From a virus: a stretch of DNA of 64,000 nt. Shown here piece by piece: positions 23,231-30,109 of this stretch. The position numbers and the translations under genes were made by a program. The stretch is taken from positions 1 through 64,000 of IMG/VR virus record IMGVR_UViG_3300024336_000001. One strand, 5' to 3'. The notes beneath the pieces were generated by a model. It saw only the letters and a list, made by a program, of their open reading frames with translations. It was not told the origin of the DNA and made no database searches. How positions within the stretch are numbered: position 1 is the stretch's first letter; each line of letters opens with the position of its first letter.

Positions 23231-23803
23231 ATGAGCAAATACCAAGATATTAAAGACAAATTAAGCAAGTTAATTGATAACAAGATTACAATTTATATAA
23301 TGAATGACTTTGGTTTTCCGTGCATTATTCATACAGTTTTAAACAAGGTTGAAATGGGGAGCTATGCACAATACAGGGAAGCATTAACGATTATACATAA
23401 ACCCAAGGGTAAGCGTAATTTAAGAGGGTTTAGAATGTACGGAAGTCATAAGGTATTTTTAATATGGGAGGGCTGGAAAGACATTGACCCGCAAGCCTTT
23501 GTTAAGGGTGAATCAAAAAATCCAGAGGTAACTATAACAAAGTCAAAATACACTTGCTTTAATAGTGGATATACAACAGATATTTTGAACTCTACCGAAA
23601 AGCCATATCTAGCAATTAACACACCAGAAGAAGTAGAGCGGTTATATGATTTATCACCGGAACAGAAAAAAGAAGTTGAAGAGCTGATTAAAACACACGG
23701 AAATATCATCCCTGAATTATATACGAACAGATTAGGCTTAACACCAAGACACGTCACGCAGAATTTTGAAGGCGTAAAAGTTTTGTTAGGGGGGTGTGTT
23801 TAA
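23231..23803 (+). CDS. Hypothetical protein
   Basis: A 190-residue protein from ATG 23231 with AAAGGAAAG before it. It has a beta-rich N-terminal half (KITIYIMNDFGFPCIIHTVL) and an acidic helical part (TPEEVERLYDLSPEQKKEVE). No family is recognised. The stop overlaps the next start (TAATG). Confidence 0.6.
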   Translation: MSKYQDIKDKLSKLIDNKITIYIMNDFGFPCIIHTVLNKVEMGSYAQYREALTIIHKPKGKRNLRGFRMYGSHKVFLIWEGWKDIDPQAFVKGESKNPEVTITKSKYTCFNSGYTTDILNSTEKPYLAINTPEEVERLYDLSPEQKKEVEELIKTHGNIIPELYTNRLGLTPRHVTQNFEGVKVLLGGCV

Positions 23804-24294
23804 TGGCTTTCATAGATTATGAAACGGAATACGGAACAGTAAGCAGAGACACAAATGTTTATGGAGCAAATGTATACATAGAAAACGGTCAAGGCTGTGG
23901 CACTATTTGGTTTAATACAGTAGCTCAGGCAAAGAAAGCGTTAAAAGCCGATGGAATTAAAAGAGGCAGCGATCTTGCAGACTGTACGAAATGCTCTTGT
24001 CATTATTCTTACGGAACTAAAGAGCATAAAAAATATCCTGAATATCTTTGTCGTGATGCGAAATTGAAGTATGCAAAACAATTTACATACAAGAAAACTA
24101 AGAAACAAGCAGCCATAGACAAAGAAATAAAGAGGTATTTCAAGGAAATTGTTAAAAGTAATAAGGTGGTCTTTGAATCCGAAGTAAGCCCAAAAGATTT
24201 GATGTCATTAGAGGTTCAGATCAGAACAGGCTTAAAAATTCGGATGAGAGCAAAAACAAACTTTACTGTATATGAAGTATTAGAAGCTAATTAG
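23803..24294 (+). CDS. Hypothetical protein with Cys/His cluster
   Basis: A 163-residue protein from ATG 23803; GTG 23794 is an alternative upstream start. A CTKCSCHYSYG cluster with a later Cys may bind zinc. The C-terminal part is basic. It overlaps the previous stop by one base, showing coupling. No family is recognised. Confidence 0.6.
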   Translation: MAFIDYETEYGTVSRDTNVYGANVYIENGQGCGTIWFNTVAQAKKALKADGIKRGSDLADCTKCSCHYSYGTKEHKKYPEYLCRDAKLKYAKQFTYKKTKKQAAIDKEIKRYFKEIVKSNKVVFESEVSPKDLMSLEVQIRTGLKIRMRAKTNFTVYEVLEAN

Positions 24295-24313
24295 AAAAAG
24301 GGGAGCAAGAAAG

Positions 24314-24508
24314 ATGAATACAAAGACAATTTTAGAACAAGCCAAAAAAGGCAAGACATTAGTATTTAAAATGAAATGTATTTGTAAAAGTGATTATGCT
24401 AGTAAAGCACCGATAACAGGAGTCAAAGAAAATGGGTGTGTATATGTAACTTTTATGGGGATTAAGAGGTTTGTTGTAGATCCCACGGAAATTGAAGAAA
24501 TTATATAA
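24314..24508 (+). CDS. Hypothetical small beta-barrel-type protein
   Basis: A 64-residue protein reading KGKTLVFKMKCICKSDY, GCVYVTFMG, KRFVVDPTEIEEII. It has the strand pattern of a small beta barrel. Function unknown. Confidence 0.5.
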   Translation: MNTKTILEQAKKGKTLVFKMKCICKSDYASKAPITGVKENGCVYVTFMGIKRFVVDPTEIEEII

Positions 24509-24522
24509 AGGGAGGTAAGGCA

Positions 24523-24861
24523 GTGGATAAAAAGCATACTCAAGGGAAATGGGAGGTAATTACGCAAGGTGAAGAGGTTGTTATTGTTTGTAAAAAACAA
24601 GGGGGTGACAACCTGAACAGAATAGCAACTTGTAACACTGATTGGCCGAGCAGGTATAGGCACTATGAAAAGACCAGAGAGCTAACACAGGCCGAAGTTA
24701 TGGCAAACGCACAATTAATAGCAATGGCTCCGCAGATGCTTGAGTGCTTAACGCAATTATTAAAACGAATAAAGCAGGGCGAAAAAATAACGTGGGGTGA
24801 TGAGTGCTTTGAAGCTTCAAAAGTTGTTAATGAAGCCTTGGGTAATCCTTGTCCATTTTAA
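24523..24861 (+). CDS. Phage HTPGxW-type small protein
   Basis: A 112-residue protein with GTG start behind GGGAGG. It opens KHTQGKWEVITQGEEVVIV and carries ANAQLIAMAPQMLECL, which match a very common small phage family with HTPGPW at the front and ANAxLIAAAPxLLEAL in the middle. The function of that family is unknown. Confidence 0.75.
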   Translation: MDKKHTQGKWEVITQGEEVVIVCKKQGGDNLNRIATCNTDWPSRYRHYEKTRELTQAEVMANAQLIAMAPQMLECLTQLLKRIKQGEKITWGDECFEASKVVNEALGNPCPF

Positions 24862-24882
24862 AATAAGAAGGGAGCTGAAATT

Positions 24883-25059
24883 ATGAGTTTAATAGCGACA
24901 ATAACAGAAGAAATATTGTCAGATGATACAGACCAATCAAATAGGTTACAGTCTCTTTATGAGAACGGAACAGAGCAGGACAGGAAGGCTATTGATGAAG
25001 CTATGATGTGCGTTTGTGGGTGGACACTAGAGACATTAATTCAAAGGGCAGGTGGGTAG
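24883..25059 (+). CDS. Hypothetical small protein
   Basis: A 58-residue acidic helical protein, ATG 24883 behind AAGGGAGC. It reads SLIATITEEILSDDTDQS. The tight spacing to the next start supports it. Function unknown. Confidence 0.5.
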   Translation: MSLIATITEEILSDDTDQSNRLQSLYENGTEQDRKAIDEAMMCVCGWTLETLIQRAGG

Positions 25060-25061
25060 TT

Positions 25062-25301
25062 ATGGACAAAGAAAGACTAGAAAGAATCAGAAAAGGGGAA
25101 TCGATCGCTATTTTTTGGGGTTTTGAAGATATTTTAGGAGAAGCAAAAGAAATGGGCATCAAACTAACAAAGGAACAGGCCAAGGAAATCTTACAGGAAA
25201 TCGACATGCGACATGATGCAACAATAGGTGTTAATTGGGATGTTTTGAGAGTCTATATTGAGAATTATTCTAGTGAAAGGGGGCTTGAGTCGAATGAATA
25301 A
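25062..25301 (+). CDS. Hypothetical small protein with IGxxWD motif
   Basis: A 79-residue protein from ATG 25062. Its C-terminal half (AKEILQEIDMRHDATIGVNW, then DVLRVYIE) is similar to the end of the protein at 25521-25949 (DVSIGIGWDTVEFAIEE). The two may be related domains. Function unknown. Confidence 0.55.
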   Translation: MDKERLERIRKGESIAIFWGFEDILGEAKEMGIKLTKEQAKEILQEIDMRHDATIGVNWDVLRVYIENYSSERGLESNE

Positions 25302-25515
25302 ATGTAACGATAAAGTTAGTGGCTTGATTTTTGACGATTGGACACCACAAGAACAGGGGCAAAATTACGATACGGATACGTGGACGCAGGTATGTACCAA
25401 ATGCGCTAATAAACACAAATTAAAAAACTTAGATGATGCAGGGCAAGGGATTTGTGGGGTTGAAGGCTGTGAAAACGAGTCAGATTATTATTATGATTTT
25501 AATAGAGAGGAGTAA
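25294..25515 (+). CDS. Small zinc-ribbon-like protein
   Basis: A 73-residue acidic protein with CTKCANKHK and CGVEGCEN, two Cys pairs likely to bind zinc. The start ATG 25294 overlaps the preceding stop. Function unknown. Confidence 0.55.
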   Translation: MNKCNDKVSGLIFDDWTPQEQGQNYDTDTWTQVCTKCANKHKLKNLDDAGQGICGVEGCENESDYYYDFNREE

Positions 25516-25520
25516 AGCAA

Positions 25521-25949
25521 ATGATTGAAGCAACAGTAAGAAAGGATTTAAGAGAGCAAGGCGACCGGCCAGCAACAAACGCCGGAGCTTTGCCGGCAGA
25601 GTTAATGAATAGCACCTTTGAGGCAATACAGCCGGACGAATTGGGTGAGTTTGGGGATTTTTATAACATGGCAATTAAAGTAAAGGGCGATACGGATCAA
25701 ATGTATTTGGTTAATAGCATTGATTTTGATTTTGACCAATCAACAAGAATCAGAACAAAAGCCTTTGGATTTAATCACGATGATGTACGACAAAAGCACG
25801 AAGAAATGAGAGAGGACGACAAAGATTTGCCAGAAACCCTGACAGATAAGCAGTGTAGCGATGTGCTGGATTATATGCTAAATAAGGGCGATGTGAGCAT
25901 AGGCATAGGTTGGGATACGGTTGAGTTCGCTATTGAGGAGGTGATTTAA
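25521..25949 (+). CDS. Hypothetical acidic protein
   Basis: A 142-residue acidic protein with a GAGAGGAG ribosome site. A beta-rich middle (MYLVNSIDFDFDQSTRIRTK) is followed by the IGIGWDTVEFAIEEV end shared with the protein at 25062. Charge and size recall small phage-encoded inhibitors of nucleic-acid-binding proteins, which is speculation. Confidence 0.55.
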   Translation: MIEATVRKDLREQGDRPATNAGALPAELMNSTFEAIQPDELGEFGDFYNMAIKVKGDTDQMYLVNSIDFDFDQSTRIRTKAFGFNHDDVRQKHEEMREDDKDLPETLTDKQCSDVLDYMLNKGDVSIGIGWDTVEFAIEEVI

Positions 25950-26140
25950 TGCAAAAAATGACAGAGAAAACAATCAAGGGCGAGCCAAGATGTAAGCACG
26001 TACTAATTGATGGGGCTGGTACTTATTGCGAAAAAAAACCGACACCCGAACACAAATGGCATAAATACCATAGAACAGATTGCTATGGGCTAAAGGGTAG
26101 CTGTCGGTTTTTAGAAAATTATGAGCAAGGAGAGAATTAA
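25949..26140 (+). CDS. Hypothetical small Cys-containing protein
   Basis: A 63-residue protein with four Cys (RCKHVLIDGAGTYCEKK and DCYGLKGSCRFL) plus His, a likely small metal-binding fold. Coupled by a one-base overlap to the preceding gene. Confidence 0.5.
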   Translation: MQKMTEKTIKGEPRCKHVLIDGAGTYCEKKPTPEHKWHKYHRTDCYGLKGSCRFLENYEQGEN

Positions 26141-26141
26141 C

Positions 26142-26297
26142 ATGGCAACCAAAGAATTAGTTGAAACACCAATTGAGGCATTGGAAGAAATAGTTAGGCT
26201 GCGAGAGCGAGGCAACACAAGGGGAATTCTTGATAATGACGAAGGGGTTAGAACGGTTTGGGACAAATATACCATTGAATCATTTGATAATAATTAG
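26142..26297 (+). CDS. Hypothetical small protein
   Basis: A 51-residue protein, AAGGAGAG before ATG 26142. It reads TPIEALEEIVRLRERGNTRG. Function unknown. Confidence 0.5.
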   Translation: MATKELVETPIEALEEIVRLRERGNTRGILDNDEGVRTVWDKYTIESFDNN

Positions 26298-26308
26298 GAG
26301 GAAATATT

Positions 26309-26488
26309 ATGTCAGAACAACAAACATTTTCAGTAACTTATGCCGAAACAAGATATTACACTAAGCAATTTGAGGCTAAAACAAAAGAAGAGGCTCTTGA
26401 TAAGGCATCCGAGGATTGGTGCGAAGTTGGCGATTGGAACGATACCCAAAGCCCCGATGTAGGGATGCATGATGTTGCCCAATTATAA
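26309..26488 (+). CDS. Hypothetical small protein
   Basis: A 59-residue acidic protein, TAGGAGGAAAT before ATG 26309. It has the pattern of a short strand (TFSVTYAETRYYTKQFEAKT) followed by EEALDKASEDWCE, common in small plasmid and phage proteins. Function unknown. Confidence 0.55.
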   Translation: MSEQQTFSVTYAETRYYTKQFEAKTKEEALDKASEDWCEVGDWNDTQSPDVGMHDVAQL

Positions 26489-26511
26489 AAATAAAGAAGG
26501 GAGCAAAAACA

Positions 26512-27009
26512 GTGAGTAAGCAAAAAGAATTAGCAAATAAATATCATACTTGTAAGTGTAATGATAGGTTGATGGCGATTGATTGGGAATCCACAGCGTT
26601 GGTTGAAGTAGACTTTGAAAAAGCGAATAACATTAAGCCGTCAGGAAGACTTATTTGGTTTGTATCTTCGTGCAGAACTTGTGACGGACGTATTTTGCAT
26701 GGCTGTTCGTTTTGTGATTATAGGGTTGTTGGGGAAGAATTAATCAACAAGGCCCTCAAAGAAGCCAAGCGAAAAGTAAATAATTCATATGGCTTAATGG
26801 ATACATTAAAAAAGTTGTGGCAAAAAAAGAACTTAGAGGTATTATGGGAAAAATTAGGAGATGTTCCGGTAAATGATGATGGAAAAATTGAAGAATCTTT
26901 TTTAGATTTTGAGGTTGGAACAGATAGAGAGGATATTTGGCATTGGTTTGAAGAACAGAACCCCGATATTTCGGTGGCAAAATTAATGTACAGTGGAAAG
27001 GGGCAATAA
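26512..27009 (+). CDS. Hypothetical protein with two Cys clusters
   Basis: A 165-residue protein with GTG start behind AAGGGAG. CKCN near the front and SSCRTCDGRILHGCSFCDY in the middle suggest a zinc-binding core. The C-terminal half is helical and acidic. No family is recognised. Confidence 0.55.
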   Translation: MSKQKELANKYHTCKCNDRLMAIDWESTALVEVDFEKANNIKPSGRLIWFVSSCRTCDGRILHGCSFCDYRVVGEELINKALKEAKRKVNNSYGLMDTLKKLWQKKNLEVLWEKLGDVPVNDDGKIEESFLDFEVGTDREDIWHWFEEQNPDISVAKLMYSGKGQ

Positions 27010-27012
27010 ACT

Positions 27013-27234
27013 ATGAACAAACTACACATTATATTTTCAGGTGATAGAGAGTTTAGGGTTTTAAGAACAGTCAGAACAACTCACGAGGAAGCTTGGGAAA
27101 TAGCAAACAGACTAGCCCAACATCCAAACAAAGATTTTGACCACTACGATGTCTTGGGTGGCTATGATACAGAACAGGAAATGGACGAGGATATTAGGCA
27201 GCATTACGCACAATCGAAGCTAGGGTATAGATAA
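27013..27234 (+). CDS. Hypothetical small protein
   Basis: A 73-residue protein, GGAAAGGGGC before ATG 27013. It reads FRVLRTVRTTHEEAWEIANR and is the last gene of the accessory operon. Function unknown. Confidence 0.55.
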   Translation: MNKLHIIFSGDREFRVLRTVRTTHEEAWEIANRLAQHPNKDFDHYDVLGGYDTEQEMDEDIRQHYAQSKLGYR

Positions 27235-27373
27235 ACAGGAAAAAATGGTGTATAATGTCTGACCCTATAAGCAGCACAATAGGTAAAAAAGCAGTAAAAA
27301 TGTAAAAAAATGAAATTTATTGGGTTGTTTATACGATAACTATATATGAAGTAGATTTTAACGGGGGTGGAGA

Positions 27374-27607
27374 ATGTTAACCGCTTGTAAGGAAGTCATA
27401 AATACAATCGAAGCAGCTACAGTTACAAGTTTTCTTGTATTTGGCACTTCCTATATTTCCGAAACCGATCTTTTACAAGGCATTGAAGGCAAGAGGGACA
27501 GAACTATTGTAAAAGAAGCTATCAATGAATTGTTTTTTGTTTTCTATACAAAGGTGAAAAAAGAAGCTGTCCGTTACCCTACTAGACCAGAATTTATAGT
27601 AAATTAA
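27374..27607 (+). CDS. Hypothetical small protein beside the switch
   Basis: A 77-residue protein with a GGGGTGGAG ribosome site. It reads EVINTIEAATVTSFLVFGTS. The 139-bp gap before it contains a TATAAT at 27251 without a clear -35. It converges on the repressor gene with a 14-bp overlap. Confidence 0.5.
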   Translation: MLTACKEVINTIEAATVTSFLVFGTSYISETDLLQGIEGKRDRTIVKEAINELFFVFYTKVKKEAVRYPTRPEFIVN

Positions 27608-28133
27608 ACACCAGGTTTAAAACGCCCTCGATTTTTTCGGGCTTATCTTTAAGTTTATCAATGATTTTGTACATAGCTACTTTCTCTCGCTCTTCTAGCT
27701 GCGTAAGACTTATATTGGCCTGAATTGCAGCAGGCGTAACCAAGTGATCTCTTAAATCAAGAGTTATAAACCCTTTTAGCTCGTTTTCAAAAAAGCTATC
27801 CAAAATTTCATCTTTTGCTGTAGATGTTAAAAAGTGGTATTTCCAGTAATTTTTATTTAAGTGCGCAGATATTTCTTCTATGTACTTAAGTAGCCCAGGC
27901 TCTTTGTTTCTTTCTTCGAAAGCAGCCAGAGCAAAATCATAGGCTTCTTCATCTGTTAAATTAAGAAGTTTAGCCAACGTCCGAACTTTATCTACTGGTG
28001 GAGCGATATGTTTGCCTGTTTCTATGTTTGAGATATAGCAGCGAGCAGAAATGTTCCCCAGCCCATCTAGCAAGCTTTGTTGGGTCATTTTCTTTTCTTT
28101 TCTATGTTTAGCGAGTAATTCAGCAAAGCTCAT
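27594..28133 (-). CDS. XRE-family repressor of the switch region
   Basis: A 179-residue protein with an N-terminal helix-turn-helix (MTQQSLLDGLGNISARCYIS, then NIETGKHIAPP) and a helical C-terminal dimer region. The promoter TTGTGC (28172-28167), 17 bp, TATTAT (28149-28144) leaves at most a few bases before ATG 28133 and there is no ribosome site, as for lambda cI from PRM. An array of operators lies directly upstream. It is the best candidate for the lysogeny repressor; its layout resembles the regulator at 16783. Confidence 0.8.
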   Translation of the reverse strand: MSFAELLAKHRKEKKMTQQSLLDGLGNISARCYISNIETGKHIAPPVDKVRTLAKLLNLTDEEAYDFALAAFEERNKEPGLLKYIEEISAHLNKNYWKYHFLTSTAKDEILDSFFENELKGFITLDLRDHLVTPAAIQANISLTQLEEREKVAMYKIIDKLKDKPEKIEGVLNLVFNLL

Positions 28134-28143
28134 TATATTACTA

Positions 28144-28172
28144 ATAATAACTATATTTTGATTTCAGCACAA
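28144..28172 (-). promoter_or_regulatory. Promoter of the XRE repressor, near-leaderless
   Basis: TTGTGC and TATTAT with 17-bp spacing. The -10 ends 10 bp before ATG 28133. Confidence 0.55.
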
Positions 28173-28178
28173 GTTATA

Positions 28179-28326
28179 TATACTCAGTATACCCATATCT
28201 ATATACTAGCGCAGTAGACAAAAGTATACAGCGGCAGTATACTTGAATATAGAGCAAGGAAAGAGAACGCCTAATTATGGAGCTAATAAGCAAGGTGATA
28301 ACGGTTACATATACTAGCTCAGTATA
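28179..28326. promoter_or_regulatory. Operator array, consensus TATACTAGCKCAGTATA
   Basis: Copies: 28179-28191 (short form TATACTCAGTATA), 28202-28218 (TATACTAGCGCAGTAGA), 28225-28241 (TATACAGCGGCAGTATA) and 28310-28326 (TATACTAGCTCAGTATA). Each is a dyad of TATACT and AGTATA. The first lies just upstream of the repressor -35 box, the position of an activating or autoregulatory site. The array between two regulator genes resembles a lambda OR-type switch. Confidence 0.75.
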
Positions 28327-28363
28327 TATGACAGCTTAGTAGAACACTGGGCTAATCTTTATC

Positions 28364-28552
28364 TTATGAAAGGAGGTCGGTAAAAGGAACATTTAGTTTT
28401 TCGGCGACACGATCAAGCCAGTTGATACTTGGTACTCTTGCGCCGGATTCGATTTTTTTATAATAGCTTAAGGAGATGTGGAACTTTTGGGCAAATTCTT
28501 CTTGAGTCAAACCTAATTTGAGGCGAACCTCTTTAACTTTTATCTTATACAT
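28364..28552 (-). CDS. Small XRE-family regulator (Cro-like)
   Basis: A 62-residue helix-turn-helix protein (LKLGLTQEEFAQKFHISLSY, then KKIESGARVPSI). ATG 28552 is preferred to an upstream in-frame TTG at 28597: a TACAAT box at 28566-28561 lies 8 bp before the ATG, so the mRNA would again be leaderless. It lies upstream of the operator array on the same strand as the repressor. Confidence 0.7.
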   Translation of the reverse strand: MYKIKVKEVRLKLGLTQEEFAQKFHISLSYYKKIESGARVPSINWLDRVAEKLNVPFTDLLS

Positions 28553-28626
28553 AATTAAAGATTGTAGTACGATAATGAGCTTAAGTAAGGGACACAAATA
28601 GGGAACTTTTTAAAAGGAGTAATGGG

Positions 28627-29019
28627 ATGAAAAACTACAAAGTAACGATTGCTGAACAGCATCATTATAGTATTGCTGTAAAAGCTGCTGGGGAATTTGA
28701 GGCCGGAGAAATAGTAGAAAAGAAGTGGGATAACGGCAAGGGGCGTAATGCATTTTCTGTAGAGGAAGTTAGTGGTTGTGATGTTGTGAGCACTGAACAG
28801 GTGTCAGATAAAAATGAAAAAATAGCGACTGTCCAAGATTTTAAAGATTACAACAATAAAATGGAAAGGGCATTGAGAGACGTTTACCTATTTCTAAGGG
28901 CTAAAAATAAAGAAAACACATATAAATACCCAGAAGAAAATTTAGGGGATATAAACCAACTCTTACAAGAGGTTTCAATTATATTTGAGCGAAAAATTCA
29001 TCAGGAAGCACCAAGATAA
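28627..29019 (+). CDS. Hypothetical protein
   Basis: A 130-residue protein, AAAAGGAG before ATG 28627, divergent from the Cro-like gene. The N-terminal part is beta-rich (KVTIAEQHHYSIAVKAAGEF), then helical (NNKMERALRDVYLFLRAKN). No family is recognised. Confidence 0.55.
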   Translation: MKNYKVTIAEQHHYSIAVKAAGEFEAGEIVEKKWDNGKGRNAFSVEEVSGCDVVSTEQVSDKNEKIATVQDFKDYNNKMERALRDVYLFLRAKNKENTYKYPEENLGDINQLLQEVSIIFERKIHQEAPR

Positions 29020-29116
29020 AAATATTATTTGATGTATAATATAAAAAATGAGCTTTTAGGGAAATTGCAGAAGATAAACGAGAAATAAAATCACTTTTTT
29101 GATATACTAATATAAT

Positions 29117-29132
29117 GTTTGATGCGTCAAAC
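29117..29132. promoter_or_regulatory. Operator GTTTGATGCGTCAAAC (copy 1)
   Basis: A near-perfect 16-bp palindrome placed directly after a TATAAT (29111-29116) and before the gene at 29165. It matches 35928-35943 (GTTTGATGCATCAAAC, perfect) and 42624-42639 (GTTTGATACACCAAAC). All three are followed by AAA. Its position at the expected transcript start fits a repressor site. Confidence 0.7.
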
Positions 29133-29164
29133 AAACAAGGGTAATTTAGGGCAGTAAGGGACGT

Positions 29165-29674
29165 ATGAAAGAAATAAAAACAGACAACATACAAATTATT
29201 CAATATAAGAACGGGAAGCAACATAGTTTAAAAGATGAAATGGTGCGGATGTTCCATTTTGAAAAACGAGATTTTAAAAATGCCCTCCGTTATTCCCATG
29301 AATACATTGTGGCTTGTCTTGAGATATCAAACAACCCTGAATATGCTGTAGGTATAAACACCTGGTATTTTCGTGATAATAAGAACGAGCGATTATTTCC
29401 AACCTGGAAAAGAGCCTTAATTTCTCAGCCAGTGATACCAGCCTCAATAATTCAAAGACGCAGGCTTAACAAATACCTTCAGAACAGAATAAAGGAGCTG
29501 AAAGACACCAGTTCTTTAGACACTTTTTATGTCTTTGCTCCTTATAAAATTGATATAATGAAAAGAGTCCTTAACACAATTTATTCGGAATATGTTTATT
29601 ATCGGGATAAAGTGGGTAATACATCTATATTGAGTAGAGATGAGAGGAGATATATATGCCACAAAAGAAAATGA
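29165..29674 (+). CDS. Hypothetical basic protein upstream of the signalling genes
   Basis: A 169-residue basic protein under the copy-1 operator. It reads MVRMFHFEKRDFKNALRYSH, later TWYFRDNKNERLFPTWKRAL. No family is recognised. It overlaps the next gene by 19 bp. Confidence 0.55.
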   Translation: MKEIKTDNIQIIQYKNGKQHSLKDEMVRMFHFEKRDFKNALRYSHEYIVACLEISNNPEYAVGINTWYFRDNKNERLFPTWKRALISQPVIPASIIQRRRLNKYLQNRIKELKDTSSLDTFYVFAPYKIDIMKRVLNTIYSEYVYYRDKVGNTSILSRDERRYICHKRK

Positions 29675-29898
29675 TAGCAACCCCTTTTGAAAAGCTTGCG
29701 GAAAAGTTAAGTCAGCGACTGGGCAAAAAAGTAGATTTAAACAAAGGCTGGGGAATATTTTTGCCCATAGCACTAAAAGCATCCTTGGGGAATTTACCTA
29801 AGAATGTTTTTTATTCAGCTACAGAACAAAAACCGTTTGCAGCTCCATTGCCTCCGAGATATTTAACCACAGCTTTTTCGACCATTTCCGTAAATTAG
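29656..29898 (+). CDS. Hypothetical small protein
   Basis: An 80-residue protein with AGGAGAT before ATG 29656. It reads FEKLAEKLSQRLGKKVDLNK and has a proline-rich end. It is the last gene before the synthase promoter. Function unknown. Confidence 0.5.
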   Translation: MPQKKMIATPFEKLAEKLSQRLGKKVDLNKGWGIFLPIALKASLGNLPKNVFYSATEQKPFAAPLPPRYLTTAFSTISVN

Positions 29899-29968
29899 TC
29901 AAACCTAAACACGTCTTTAATCTTTTGAATTCAAAAATTCTTTTAAAAATGGTACAGTATAAAGTATA

Positions 29969-29997
29969 TTGACCGTATTGTTTGTATGCTTTATAGG
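29969..29997 (+). promoter_or_regulatory. Promoter of synthase-kinase operon
   Basis: TTGACC (29969-29974), 17 bp, TATAGG (29992-29997), about 113 bp before ATG 30110. The leader contains a weak hairpin (ACCTTAT / ATAAGGGGT at about 30065-30090). Confidence 0.6.
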
Positions 29998-30109
29998 ATG
30001 CGTCACCAGTATGATTTAATAGCAGTTGAATAATGTGGGAGGGGAGCTTATATAAGTCAGTAAATACCTTATACCCGAAATAAGGGGTAGCAAAATAGGG
30101 AGCCAGAAG

